The notes below the pieces were generated by a model. That model saw only the letters and a program-made list of their open reading frames with translations, was not told where the DNA came from and made no database searches. Source: Oceanidesulfovibrio marinus (lineage in GTDB: Bacteria > Desulfobacterota > Desulfovibrionia > Desulfovibrionales > Desulfovibrionaceae). From it: DNA of 64,000 nucleotides. A program made the position numbers and the translations under genes. Location: contig NZ_CP039543.1 in NCBI RefSeq assembly GCF_013085545.1, forward strand, positions 682,001 through 746,000, read 5' to 3'. Each line of letters opens with the position of its first letter. Position 1 is the first letter of the stretch. This document shows positions 26,734 through 36,196 of the stretch, in pieces.

Positions 26734-26772
26734 GCCAGGACAGCGGCCTACTGGATCTGCCGCTGTCCTGGC
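26734..26772. terminator. strong hairpin after the activase
   Basis: GCCAGGACAGCGGC at 26734-26747 pairs over 14 bases with GCCGCTGTCCTGGC at 26759-26772. No T-run follows, so it may act as a terminator, a 3' stabiliser or both between convergent genes. Confidence 0.6.
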
Positions 26773-26842
26773 TTACAAACGGGGGAATGTTAAAGCTGTA
26801 CATGAAGTCGATGGCCGGCCGATTCGAGCGCGGGCCGCAGGC

Positions 26843-28279
26843 TCACGAGTCCTTAGTGGACTTCCGCTTCCGCCGCTTGTTTACAGGCATGGGCATGTTG
26901 AGATCTTTGGCCATGGCCCGGACCTTGCGGAACACAGTGGTGCGGTCGAGCTGGAAATGCTCGGCCATCTCCTGCAGCGAGCCGTACTGCTTCAGCCCCG
27001 CCAGAAGTACCTGATTCTCCAGCTCCCGCATGATGTCCTTGTAGGACCTGTCGGCTATGTCCAGGTCAGGTGCTTCGGCGTCCGCGATGTTGATGGGCGG
27101 CGCGCTGCTGCGCTTGATAGGCAGGTCGCCTTCATCAATGCGATCATTGGCGCTGGTGATGACGAGACCGTGGATGAGGTTTTCCATCTCGCGCACATTG
27201 CCGGGCCAGCGGTACTCGGTAAGCGCCTGGCCGGCCGCCGGGGTGAGCTCGCAGGAGCGTTTGTACCGGGCGCCATAGAACTCCAGAAAGCATTGGGCCA
27301 GGGGCAGAATGTCCCCTTTGCGCTTGCGCAGGGGCGGGATGCGGATGACCGCCACCTTGAGCCGGTAGTACAGATCGCTGCGGAACCGGCCGGCGGCGAC
27401 TTCCTCTTCCAGATCCTTGTTGGTGGCAGCGATGACGCGCACGTCGATCTTGGTCGGCGTGGTGGAGCCCACGCGCTTGATTTCCCAGTCCTGGAGCAGG
27501 CGCAGCAGCCGGGATTGCATGGCAAGGGGCAGCTCGCCGATTTCGTCGAGGAACAGCGTCCCCGAGGAGGCGGCCTCGATCAAACCAACCTTGCCCTGCT
27601 TGATGCCGCCGGAAAAAGTACCCGGCGCGTAGCCGAACAGCTCCGTCTCCACGAGATTTTCCGGAATACTGCCGCAGTCGGCCTTGATGAACGGCTTGTC
27701 GGCCCGGGGGCTGGAGGCGTGCAGACGCCTGGCGAACACGTCTTTGCCCACGCCGGTCTCGCCCAGAAGCAGCACCGTGGCGTCTGTTTCGGCGAGCATG
27801 CCGATCTGGCCGATTGCCCGGCGCATGGCTTCGCTGTGAACGACCAGCGGGCAGATGCGTTGCTCGCCCGCGTCTATGCTTTGCAGCTTCTTGAACGTTT
27901 CCAGGAGCTCCCGCTGGGCGATGACCTGCTCCTTGAGCTCCTCCAGGGTGGTGATGTCGTAGATAAAGGTCACGACACAGGCGACCTCGCCCTGGTCGTC
28001 GAAAATCGGGTGCCCGTCCAGAAGGAGCTTCTTGCCGTTCATGAGGTTCTGGATGCGGGAGGTCTCCACCTTGCCCTTGACGATGATGGGGTTGAGCACG
28101 ATGTCAAAGTGCCCGCCATCCACGAGCTCCTGGAGGTTCTTGCCGACGATGTCCTTTTTTTCAATCCCGGTCAGCCTGGAATACTTGGCGTTGATATGCA
28201 GGACGACGCCCTGGCTGTCGGTGATGCAGACAGCCTCTTTGAAGGCGTCGAGGAATGGTTCGAAATACTTGGCTTCCAT
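26843..28279 (-). CDS. PAS-domain sigma-54 enhancer-binding regulator
   Basis: This regulator of about 478 residues has an N-terminal PAS domain (FEPFLDAFKEAVCITDSQG). The AAA+ domain has Walker A GETGVGKD, Walker B TLFLDEIGELPL and WPGNVREMEN. A Fis-type helix-turn-helix follows near the C-terminus (LQEMAEHFQLDRTTVFRKVRAM). The sigma-54 contact loop reads GTFSGG instead of GAFTGA, an unusual change. The start at 28279 is chosen for AAGGG upstream; longer starts lack domain content. It is convergent with the glycyl radical operon and is the obvious candidate to bind the three palindromes there. The PAS domain may sense the sulfonate. Confidence 0.87.
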   Translation of the reverse strand: MEAKYFEPFLDAFKEAVCITDSQGVVLHINAKYSRLTGIEKKDIVGKNLQELVDGGHFDIVLNPIIVKGKVETSRIQNLMNGKKLLLDGHPIFDDQGEVACVVTFIYDITTLEELKEQVIAQRELLETFKKLQSIDAGEQRICPLVVHSEAMRRAIGQIGMLAETDATVLLLGETGVGKDVFARRLHASSPRADKPFIKADCGSIPENLVETELFGYAPGTFSGGIKQGKVGLIEAASSGTLFLDEIGELPLAMQSRLLRLLQDWEIKRVGSTTPTKIDVRVIAATNKDLEEEVAAGRFRSDLYYRLKVAVIRIPPLRKRKGDILPLAQCFLEFYGARYKRSCELTPAAGQALTEYRWPGNVREMENLIHGLVITSANDRIDEGDLPIKRSSAPPINIADAEAPDLDIADRSYKDIMRELENQVLLAGLKQYGSLQEMAEHFQLDRTTVFRKVRAMAKDLNMPMPVNKRRKRKSTKDS

Positions 28280-28666
28280 ACGAAATAGCCCTTGGGAACG
28301 CATCATGGCCCGGTCAGACAGCGGCAGGGCGTTGCGTCCGGCCCCCCGCCCGACACACAGGCGTGTATTATTAAAGAAAAAAGGCGTGGAGCCCACCTGC
28401 CGCGTTGCCTGAGACCGCGTCCCGGGAGTGTGCGACAGGATGACGGATGGTTGTCCGGCACACCGCATCGGACGTGAAGCGGTGCAAGGCCGGCTGACGG
28501 TGCGCCTGTATTATTCACGGGATGTCCCGTAACGTGCAATTATTTATACTATCTGTGTAGTTGTACAATGGCAAGCGTGGGGCCGGCGTGCCAGATCGGT
28601 TGTCGACAGGCAGCGGCCCGGTTCTCGAAACGCCTTGTTCGGAGAGTCGGAGGTACGGTCCAGCAG
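28280..28666. other. intergenic region between regulator and ABC permease
   Basis: No gene is supported. A perfect palindrome ACGGGA-TG-TCCCGT lies at 28517-28530 and may be an operator for the leftward regulator gene. The rest shows no clear terminator for the ABC operon. Confidence 0.4.
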
Positions 28667-30349
28667 TCACCGCAGCACGGGGCTGACACGGCTGATGAGA
28701 ATGCTCAGGCAGACGGTCAGCGCGATGAGCACCGTGCCGTAGGCCATGGCCAGGCCGATATCGTACTCGAAGATGGCGTTGACCATGGCTATGGAGATGG
28801 GCTTGTTGGACGCCGTGTAGAGAAAGGCCGAAACCGTGTACTCGCCTATGCTGCGCACAAAGACATACAGGAATCCGGCGAGGAGCCCCGGATAAAGGAT
28901 GGGGAGGGTGACCTTGCAGAATGTCCGGCACCCTGATGCACCGAGGCTCTTGGACGCCTCCAGCAGGGTTGAGTTCAGCCCCTGGAATGAAATGTGTGTG
29001 ATCCTGACCACGATGGGCAGGGATTTGATGAAGTAGCCCAGGGGCAGCAGTACGTACGCGCCCACCAGGACCATGTTGAAGGAAAACACGCTGGGCGTGC
29101 TGTTGGCCGTGATGATGTTGATGGCGATTGCGCTCGCCGGCATGGCCCAGGGCAGTACGACCAGAAAATCGACCAGCCCCCTCAATCTGTTCCGGGTCTT
29201 TTCGATGATCCAGGACGCTGGCACGGCAACGACCAGACAGAACAACGCGGCCATGATCGACATGTTGATGCTGTTCATGAAGGGGGCGAACTTGCGCGCC
29301 TTGGAGAAGATCGCCGCAAAGTTCTCCAGGGTGAATCTCTGGGGATAGATGGAGACCATCCACGAGCCCGAATCCACGAATGACAGGACTATGATGGTGA
29401 CAAAGGGCAGCAGGATCAGCAGGACCAGGACCAGCTTGATCCCCGAAGCGCACCAGCGGAGCCGGCGGGTTCGTATCCGGATGGGTTGAAATGGCACGCC
29501 CTTGACCGAACTGATGAACAGCTTTTTCTTCTCGTACCAACGCAACACCATGAAAAAGCCCATGGAAATGGTCGTCAGGACCACCACCTGCACGGCGGCG
29601 GTCTCCATGTAGTTGTTGGCTTTGGACAGCAATATCTGGGTGGTCAGAACCTTGTACCCGCCGCCGATGATGCTGGGCGCGGCAAAGGAGCCGATGCCGG
29701 TCATGAACGTCACAGCCGCGGCGGTGATGATCGCCGGCGTGGTGAACGGCAGGATGACCGAGCGGAACACCTTTGCGCGCGACGCCCCCAGAACCCTGGC
29801 GCTCTCTATGACCGAAGCATCGATCTGTTTGATTGCCAGTGAAACCGTGAGATAAAAATAGACGTACTGGGTATACACGTGCACGAACAGGATGCCTGGT
29901 AGACCGGAGAAGCTGTACGGCGTTTTCTCCAGCCCGAGTAGCGACTCCAGGGTCTTGGTTACAAGGCCGCTCTCGCCGTAGAGCTGTACAAAAGCAAAGA
30001 CGATGATGATTCCGGGCATCATCACCGGCAGGAGCAGGAGCTTGTCCAGCAATTCACGGTGGGGACATTCGAAGTAGTGTACCAGAAACGCCAGACCAAT
30101 GCCCACCGAGGCGCACAGCACCACGGTCAGCACGCCGAGCAGGAGGGTGTTCTGCAGAACCTGCAGGCTGGAGGATGAGGTGAAGAACTCGACGTAGCGG
30201 CCGATTCCGGTCCCGTGGTCCACAGACAGGCTCTTCCACAACGTGGTGAGCGCCGGATACAGAATGTATCCCACCAGCACCCAGAGCAGCGCCAGGAAGC
30301 CGAAGCCCGGGACAATCCGGCTGGTCAGTTGCTTCTTACCTGCGGCCAC
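28667..30349 (-). CDS. ABC transporter permease, fused FbpB-type double domain
   Basis: This 560-residue protein contains two tandem binding-protein-dependent permease domains, each with six membrane segments and an EAA loop (IESARVLGASRAKVFRSVILP and LLEASKSLGASGCRTFCKVTLP). This fused form is typical of Fe(III), 2-aminoethylphosphonate and related small-anion importers. It starts 12 bases after the ATPase gene on the same strand, closing a phosphatase - binding protein - ATPase - permease operon. The substrate is unknown. Confidence 0.88.
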   Translation of the reverse strand: MAAGKKQLTSRIVPGFGFLALLWVLVGYILYPALTTLWKSLSVDHGTGIGRYVEFFTSSSSLQVLQNTLLLGVLTVVLCASVGIGLAFLVHYFECPHRELLDKLLLLPVMMPGIIIVFAFVQLYGESGLVTKTLESLLGLEKTPYSFSGLPGILFVHVYTQYVYFYLTVSLAIKQIDASVIESARVLGASRAKVFRSVILPFTTPAIITAAAVTFMTGIGSFAAPSIIGGGYKVLTTQILLSKANNYMETAAVQVVVLTTISMGFFMVLRWYEKKKLFISSVKGVPFQPIRIRTRRLRWCASGIKLVLVLLILLPFVTIIVLSFVDSGSWMVSIYPQRFTLENFAAIFSKARKFAPFMNSINMSIMAALFCLVVAVPASWIIEKTRNRLRGLVDFLVVLPWAMPASAIAINIITANSTPSVFSFNMVLVGAYVLLPLGYFIKSLPIVVRITHISFQGLNSTLLEASKSLGASGCRTFCKVTLPILYPGLLAGFLYVFVRSIGEYTVSAFLYTASNKPISIAMVNAIFEYDIGLAMAYGTVLIALTVCLSILISRVSPVLR

Positions 30350-30361
30350 GGCGTCTCCCCA

Positions 30362-31408
30362 TCAGTCCTCAAGCAGTCTGAGGGCTTTTTCGGGCAGGGT
30401 CATCCAGACAGGTTCTCCGGGCTGCGGTTCCGACTTACGGGCGGCGGTATTCAGTTGCGCCACACGGAAGACAAACTCACCCACATGCACGATCAGGTCG
30501 ATCCAGACCCCGTTCAGCTGGCGCCCGGCCAGCTGTCCCTGCAAGGTGTTGGGCGCATCCACGGGAGAGCTGGATAGCTCTATGTCCTGAGGTCTGATGG
30601 AAAGATGGCCTTGTCCACGCGCCGCACCTGGCATCCGTAGCTCGATTCCATGGGCCAGACGGGCTCTGTCGTTGTCCGTTGTTACCCGGAACAGGTTGGT
30701 GTCGCCTACGAACCCGGCCACGAAGACATTCCGCGGCGCGTTGTAGATTTCCAGGGGTGTCCCGATCTGCTCCACGCGGCCCTTGTTGAACACGGCCACA
30801 CGGTCCGAAAGGGTCAGGGCTTCGGTCTGATCGTGGGTCACGAAGATGGTGGTTATTCCCAGCCGCTTCTGCAGCGATTTTATCTCGCCTCGCATGGCGT
30901 CGCGAAGGCGGGCGTCGAGATTGGAAAGCGGTTCGTCAAGTAGCAGAACGCTGGGCTCCACAGCCAGGGATCTGGCCAGAGCCACGCGCTGCTGCTCGCC
31001 TCCGGAAAGCTCCGTCACCTTGCGGCCGCCGAATCCGGCCAGCCCGACCATGTCCATGTAGAGCGCAACGGTTTCCTTCCGCTCCCGGGGCGTCTTGTTT
31101 TGAATGGCCACCCCGTACTCTATGTTCTGGTACACGGTCAGAAAGGGGAACAGGGAGTAGTTCTGGAACACCATGCCCACCTTGCGCTTTTCCGGCGCCA
31201 GATGGGTGATGTCTTTGCCATCCAGAAAAACCGCGCCTGATTGCGGAGTGATGAACCCCGCGATCAGGCGCAGCAGAGTGGTTTTTCCACAACCGGAAGG
31301 GCCGAGAAAGGTGAAGAACTCTCCTTTGCGTATGCCCAGATGGATGTCTTTGCAGGCCCAGACTCCATCGTAGGAGACCCCTACACCTTCGAGGACAACG
31401 CCCTCCAT
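30362..31408 (-). CDS. ABC transporter ATPase, FbpC/PotA type
   Basis: This 348-residue ATPase has Walker A GPSGCGKTT, Q loop VFQNYSLFP, signature LSGGEQQRVALARSL, Walker B VLLLDEPLSNLD and switch VTHDQTEAL. A C-terminal TOBE/OB domain follows (LSIRPQDIEL). ATG 31408 is chosen because TAGGAG lies just upstream, overlapping the stop codon region of the binding-protein gene; an ATG at 31429 would add seven residues without a better ribosome site. It powers import through the adjacent fused permease. Confidence 0.9.
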   Translation of the reverse strand: MEGVVLEGVGVSYDGVWACKDIHLGIRKGEFFTFLGPSGCGKTTLLRLIAGFITPQSGAVFLDGKDITHLAPEKRKVGMVFQNYSLFPFLTVYQNIEYGVAIQNKTPRERKETVALYMDMVGLAGFGGRKVTELSGGEQQRVALARSLAVEPSVLLLDEPLSNLDARLRDAMRGEIKSLQKRLGITTIFVTHDQTEALTLSDRVAVFNKGRVEQIGTPLEIYNAPRNVFVAGFVGDTNLFRVTTDNDRARLAHGIELRMPGAARGQGHLSIRPQDIELSSSPVDAPNTLQGQLAGRQLNGVWIDLIVHVGEFVFRVAQLNTAARKSEPQPGEPVWMTLPEKALRLLED

Positions 31409-31418
31409 TCGGTCGCTC

Positions 31419-32459
31419 CTACTTCGCATCCTTGCCCGAGTCTTTTATTTCCGAATCCCAGTGCTGCATCCACTCGGATTGCTTGGAGGCCAGAGCGCCC
31501 CAGTCCACGTCCATGACGCGGAACTTGATCTCGCCCATCCATGCCGGGGAGCTGGCTATTGCATCGGGAAGGGTGGGCATGCGGTTGAACTGGTTCGCGA
31601 GCATGGACTGGACCTTGGCGCCGCCGGCAAATTCCACAAAGGCCTGCGCCGCGTTCGGGTGCTTCGCGCCCTTGATCACTGCGATGCCGTCGGTGATGAC
31701 CGGAGAACCGCTGGTTGCGTCGATGATCTCCAGCGGCATTTTGTTCTTGATCTTGTTGTCGATAATCGAGTTGAGCACGGCAAAGCTGATGGCAGCCTCC
31801 TTCCGGCCCACGGCCTGGAATTGGAGCGAACCGCTGCCGTAGTACCGCTTGGTATTGGCGTCCACCGCCTTCAGGAATTTCCATCCCTCTTTCAGCTCAC
31901 CTTTTTTCTCGAACTGCTGCAGCAGCGAGGAGTAGGTGGCGCGGGCCGAGGAGGACAGGGCGTTTCTGAAAACCATGGTGTCTTTGTACTTGGGGTCGGC
32001 CAGGTCCCACCAGTCCTTGGGCGCCTCGTCCTTGCTCATCATTTCGCTGTTGTAGAACATCAGCACCGGGGTCTGGATGGTGCCGTACCAGTAGCCGTCC
32101 TTGTCCTTGAAGATGGGCTGGATCTTGTCCGCCCAACTCGGCGTGCAGGGAGCGAAGAGATCTTCCGCCTTGAGCTCCTGATATACGGAGGAAGGCGCGC
32201 CGTACATGACATCGGACTGGGGGTTGGCCTTCTCGGCGCGAACCCTGTCGGCCAGCTCGCCTTTGAGGTTGATGAACTCGACCTTCACGCCGGTCTCCTT
32301 TTCGAAAGCATCCGCCACAACCTCCAGCATGGACTCGCCGTGGGTCGAGTAGACGACGACCTTCTCTTCCAGTGCGTCGGAGGCAAGAGCTACAGTGGGG
32401 ACAAGAATGGCCGCCAGCAGGGTGAAGACGGCCCATCTGATGCAGTTTCCAATGTTCAT
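31419..32459 (-). CDS. periplasmic substrate-binding protein, FbpA/phosphonate type
   Basis: This 346-residue exported protein has a signal peptide ending at VALASDALEE. The mature part starts VVVYSTHGESMLEVVADAFEKETG and continues with the type 2 periplasmic binding fold of the Fe(III)/AEP/polyamine group. A Tyr-Tyr pair occurs at KRYYGSGS, but I do not treat it as proof of iron binding. The ATG at 32459 has GGGAGGA upstream and gives a normal signal peptide; a longer start would not. It is the receptor for the importer encoded downstream. Confidence 0.87.
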   Translation of the reverse strand: MNIGNCIRWAVFTLLAAILVPTVALASDALEEKVVVYSTHGESMLEVVADAFEKETGVKVEFINLKGELADRVRAEKANPQSDVMYGAPSSVYQELKAEDLFAPCTPSWADKIQPIFKDKDGYWYGTIQTPVLMFYNSEMMSKDEAPKDWWDLADPKYKDTMVFRNALSSSARATYSSLLQQFEKKGELKEGWKFLKAVDANTKRYYGSGSLQFQAVGRKEAAISFAVLNSIIDNKIKNKMPLEIIDATSGSPVITDGIAVIKGAKHPNAAQAFVEFAGGAKVQSMLANQFNRMPTLPDAIASSPAWMGEIKFRVMDVDWGALASKQSEWMQHWDSEIKDSGKDAK

Positions 32460-32529
32460 GTGGTGTCCTCCCTTGGACTTTTCTGGGGAATCGCAAAAAC
32501 AGGTGCACTGAAAACCCGCGCGCAGACAG

Positions 32530-33336
32530 TCACACATGGACGGCAATGGCCGCTATGTCGTCATGCGCCTTGAATCGCGGGTAGATACGACAATCCATGT
32601 CCGTGGCTTCCAGGGTCCTGATGCGGTCTCCGAGCTCCTGAAGGCCGTTTTGCCTGAAGATATCAACATGTTCATCAAAATCAGGCTGTTGCTCAGGGGT
32701 TGGGTTTGGCAGCAGCAATCCGTCGGTGAAAAGGAGTAGTTGGCAGATGCCGGCAAGCTGGCGCTCGCCGGAGTGGAGAAAATTCAGGGCCTCGGGTTCC
32801 CCGTTGAACACGCCGTAATCCCTGTTCATGCCGGAGCGGACCTTGAGGAGCTGGTTCTGCATAGCCTCATGGATCGGGGCGTCCGTGGTCCGGCAGATGT
32901 CCTTCCACAGGCACAGGGTCTCGACATCCTGGTTCGATCCTTCGCACAGGAACTCGTACTCGCCCGTGGTGTATATGCAGATGATCCGGCAATCCCCGAT
33001 CTGCGCCCACTCAAGCGTGTCGCTTCGGATGCGGACCACCGCGGCGCTCGTGCTCCAGAGGCAGCCTCTGTCATCCAGATTTACATTGCGCTCGATCATG
33101 GCCTGCCGGATGCGCAGGTTGGCGCGTTCCGCAAGCTCGAACAGGGGCCGGTCATTTTGCTTGAAAGCTTTGGCGGCGGCGTTCGAGGCCAGGAATCCGC
33201 CTGTGAGACCATTCTCGTACGTAGCGGGAGTCAGGCTGGTTGCACCGTCGAACACGCCGAACAGATTTCCCTCCGTAATCAGGAAATCTTCGTTGATGTT
33301 TCCGGTGCCGGTCACAAATAACGTTTCTATCCGCAT
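32530..33336 (-). CDS. PP2C-family protein phosphatase
   Basis: This 268-residue protein has all the metal-binding PP2C motifs: GNINEDFLI, FGVFDGA, WAQIGDCRI, LLLFTDGL and a C-terminal HDDIAAIAV. There is no membrane segment or sensor domain. The start at 33336 follows AGGGATAC and excludes an unlikely extension. It is the first gene of the ABC importer operon, 70 bases before the binding protein. That is an unusual place for a phosphatase; it may signal nutrient status, perhaps to the RsbW-like protein encoded divergently. Confidence 0.82.
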   Translation of the reverse strand: MRIETLFVTGTGNINEDFLITEGNLFGVFDGATSLTPATYENGLTGGFLASNAAAKAFKQNDRPLFELAERANLRIRQAMIERNVNLDDRGCLWSTSAAVVRIRSDTLEWAQIGDCRIICIYTTGEYEFLCEGSNQDVETLCLWKDICRTTDAPIHEAMQNQLLKVRSGMNRDYGVFNGEPEALNFLHSGERQLAGICQLLLFTDGLLLPNPTPEQQPDFDEHVDIFRQNGLQELGDRIRTLEATDMDCRIYPRFKAHDDIAAIAVHV

Positions 33337-33777
33337 GTATCCCTGTGCATATGTTGTGGTTGGTAATGTTACAGTACAAAAAAGTAATGATGGCAAATTG
33401 ATAGGAATCGTGAACAATTGGTCAATCCATCGAAATGCCCAATGCCCGGCGCTGCACTATCAACGTCGCTTGCTGAAAGCCTTTGTTATTCCTGGCGGAG
33501 AGGCGGCTGTCCGTTGATACCGGAAGCGGCTGAATTCATGCCCGCCAGCCCGCCGCATGAGCGGGGGGAAGGGTTTCTCCTTCCGCGTACCCGGCCGATC
33601 GCGATGTGTATTTCTCGATTGAATTTCGGCTGGTGCTTCCTGTGTGTTTTCCGCCCAGGGTGGGTCTCTGTCCGCGAGTATTCTTGCGCCGATTGGCTCG
33701 TGGCGTTATGAAAGCGCCTTCCGCATATCCGAAAGCGAGCCTGTCCAGTCCTGGATTCTGAGAGAAAAGTACACGCC
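33337..33777. other. divergent intergenic region of 440 bases
   Basis: It holds the probable PP2C promoter at 33398-33425. The rest shows no family-like open frame or clear operator. It must include the promoter of the rightward RsbW-like/GNAT gene. Confidence 0.45.
33398..33425 (-). promoter_or_regulatory. possible sigma-70 promoter of the PP2C/ABC operon
   Basis: On the minus strand TTGACC and TATCAA are 16 bases apart, 61 bases before the PP2C start. Confidence 0.4.
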
Positions 33778-35091
33778 ATGCCCAAAGCACCCGATACAGT
33801 AACGCTGGAACTGCCGGCCCATGTCCGCTGGCTGCCGGCTGCCCAGGCTGTGGTGGAACACGGCGCCCCAACGCTGGGACTTCCTCCGAAAAAAGTCGTG
33901 CGTCTGGTTATGGCGGTGGAAGAGATATTCGTCCATTTGGCCAGAACCACCCCAGGATGCGCCGTACTGCTGCGCCTGCTGCGCCGGGGAAGCAGTGTCC
34001 AGGCGGTCTTCAGGTTCCAGGCGGACGTAGAAGATCTGTGGGCCATGAACCTGACGGCGGCGCAGGAGCTCACGCCCACAGACGAAAACATGGACCATAT
34101 GGGCCTGTTGCTCGCCGCCGGCGTTTCGGACGGCTTCTCCATCACCCGGGAAGGCGGGACCGTGCAGCTCGTGCTCAGCCAGGACAAGGTCTATCCGGAA
34201 ACAACGCCGTCGGATCGCGGCCTCACCGCTGCTCGCGGAGCTCTGCGTATGGTGGATGACCCGCATCCGGCCGAGGTGGCCGAGGCCTGCGCCCTGGCAC
34301 GAGGCCTTTATCCAGCCGAGAAGCTCCATCCGGACCTTTCCATGGCGGGAAAGCTCGTGGACAATGCGGCCGGAGGCGGAATCGTCCTCTCCGTGGCCAA
34401 GGACGATGCAGGAGCCATCCTCGGAATGATGTTCTGGGAACAGACATCGGAAAGGAGCGTGGGGTTCTGCGGACCGTACGTCTTCAGCCAGAACTCCGGG
34501 CCTGTCGCGAAAGCCCTTACCGAGAACATGCTCAACTGCCTGGCCCGCAGCCGGACCATCGGCGTATGCAGCCGTCGCGCCACCGACGACCTGCCCCTGG
34601 AGGGATTCGAAGCGCTGGCCAGGATCCACTACTGCCACAAGAACATCGTCTGCGCGGAACAGCGCATTTGGTTCCGCCTGCTGCGCGAGGATGACGGCGC
34701 CGTGATCTGGGCCCATGCCGGCATGGTCGATTTCCTGGAGGAAACCTATGCGCGGCTCTCACTCATGCGCGACATCCGCACCGTGGAGAACATCGGCATA
34801 GAGATGCCGGCGCGCTCGGTCCTTGCTGCGGAGCTGAACCAGGAGCTGAGTGAGGCGTACCTGCGGGTGTTGATTCCAGGCCTCGATGTGGAGGAGAACA
34901 TCCGGAAGCATGCAGCCCACCTGAGGAGCTCCGGGTACGAAAACATCTTCTTCACTCTGGATCTGGCCTTGGGAGAACAGGCCTGCCTCGGAGGAGCGCT
35001 CATGGCCAACGGCTTCGAACCTGCTCTTGTGCTCCCCTTTGCCGGCAAATCAGACCTGGTGGTGTTCCAGCATGTCGCTCCCCGCTCTTGA
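33778..35091 (+). CDS. fusion of RsbW-like ATPase domain and GNAT acetyltransferase domain
   Basis: This 437-residue protein begins with an HATPase_c-like domain of the RsbW anti-sigma group (about 1-140), where KVVRLVMAVEEIFVHLA looks like a divergent N box. The remainder is GNAT-like, with a distinctive C-terminal RSSGYENIFFTLDLALGEQACLGGALMANGFEPALVLP. The pairing of a PP2C phosphatase gene, divergent, with an RsbW-like gene suggests partner-switching, but no STAS antagonist is encoded nearby. The aminotransferase gene overlaps its end by 20 bases. Confidence 0.6.
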   Translation: MPKAPDTVTLELPAHVRWLPAAQAVVEHGAPTLGLPPKKVVRLVMAVEEIFVHLARTTPGCAVLLRLLRRGSSVQAVFRFQADVEDLWAMNLTAAQELTPTDENMDHMGLLLAAGVSDGFSITREGGTVQLVLSQDKVYPETTPSDRGLTAARGALRMVDDPHPAEVAEACALARGLYPAEKLHPDLSMAGKLVDNAAGGGIVLSVAKDDAGAILGMMFWEQTSERSVGFCGPYVFSQNSGPVAKALTENMLNCLARSRTIGVCSRRATDDLPLEGFEALARIHYCHKNIVCAEQRIWFRLLREDDGAVIWAHAGMVDFLEETYARLSLMRDIRTVENIGIEMPARSVLAAELNQELSEAYLRVLIPGLDVEENIRKHAAHLRSSGYENIFFTLDLALGEQACLGGALMANGFEPALVLPFAGKSDLVVFQHVAPRS

Positions 35092-36187
35092 CCGGCTCGT
35101 CCCGGCACATATCCAGCGTTTCGAACCGTATTATCCCAGCAAGCCGGACCATGTGCTCAAGCGCATGTACCATGTGGACACTCTTCACAGGCTGAATAAC
35201 AACGAGAATCCGCTGGGCCCTCCAGCGGCTGTCCACCGTCTGGTGGAGTCCTTCTCCCCGGAGACCGTGCCGGTCTACCCGAACGGCGACTGCTTCGACC
35301 TGCGCCTGCAGCTCGCGCAGAAGTTTTCCAAGGACCCGGACCAGTTCCTCGTGGGAAACGGCTCGTGCGAGGTTATTTCCAGTGTCATCAAGGCCTTCTG
35401 TGAAGAAGGGGATAATATAATAACCGCGGACAAGACATTCGCCGTCTATGAATGGGTGGCGGAGTTCTCCGGCATAGAAGCCAGGCTCATTCCGCTCCGC
35501 GAAGGCGCTTTCGATCCGCAGGCCATGTTGGAGGCCATGGACGAACGCACCAAGATTCTTTTCGTCTGCAATCCGAACAACCCCACCGGCACCTACTGGG
35601 ATGCCGACACGATGAAGGATTTCCTGGAACGGGCAGGGGATGGCCGGATTATCGTGTTGGACGAGGCGTACTTCGAATACGTGGACAAGGCGGACTATCC
35701 GAACGGGATGGAGCTCATGCGCCAGCATCCCAACATCATCGTTTTCCGCACCTTCTCGAAAATGTACGCTTTGGCGGCAGCGCGGATTGGCTATCTCTGC
35801 GGTTCGCCGGAGGTGGTGAACATCGTGCGCCGGACGCATATCGTCTACTCCGTGAATACACTCGCCCAGATGGCCGCCGCCGCGGCGCTTGAGGACGACG
35901 GGCCCTTCATTCAGGCCACCCGGCGCATGGTTTCTGAAGCGAAATCGCTGCTCTGCTCACTTTTTGACGAGTTGGGACTGGAGTACGTTGCCAACGAGGG
36001 CAACTATGTGATGGTCCGACTGCCCATGCCAGACACCCTCATGTATCGGAAGCTCATGACCAGAGGCATCATGGTGCGCACCATGACAGGCTTTCGTTTT
36101 CCCAACTGGATACGGGTGAGCCTAGTGGAGCGGCCTGTGATGGAGATGTTCTGTCAGGCCTTCACCGAAGCGCTCCGGGAAAGCTGA
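35072..36187 (+). CDS. PLP aminotransferase, HisC-like
   Basis: This 371-residue fold-type I enzyme has the substrate loop RLNNNENPLGPP, YPNGD, the PLP-contact NPNNPTGTY, DEAYFEY and the catalytic lysine in FSKMYALAAARIGY. These are typical of histidinol-phosphate aminotransferase and relatives such as CobD. Start 35072 gives the normal family N-terminus; a longer start at 35027 would read 15 more residues inside the previous gene. The overlap with the RsbW/GNAT gene implies coupling. It probably has a specialised role, since no his genes are near. Confidence 0.85.
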   Translation: MSLPALDRLVPAHIQRFEPYYPSKPDHVLKRMYHVDTLHRLNNNENPLGPPAAVHRLVESFSPETVPVYPNGDCFDLRLQLAQKFSKDPDQFLVGNGSCEVISSVIKAFCEEGDNIITADKTFAVYEWVAEFSGIEARLIPLREGAFDPQAMLEAMDERTKILFVCNPNNPTGTYWDADTMKDFLERAGDGRIIVLDEAYFEYVDKADYPNGMELMRQHPNIIVFRTFSKMYALAAARIGYLCGSPEVVNIVRRTHIVYSVNTLAQMAAAAALEDDGPFIQATRRMVSEAKSLLCSLFDELGLEYVANEGNYVMVRLPMPDTLMYRKLMTRGIMVRTMTGFRFPNWIRVSLVERPVMEMFCQAFTEALRES

Positions 36188-36196
36188 GCCGCAGGC

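Noticed and set aside
26957-28288. 443-codon plus-strand frame over the PAS activator
   Set aside because: Shadow of the regulator; no recognisable domain.
28517-28530. ACGGGA-TG-TCCCGT palindrome as a terminator of the ABC operon
   Set aside because: Too short, no T-run, and it lies 137 bases past the stop; left only as a possible operator.
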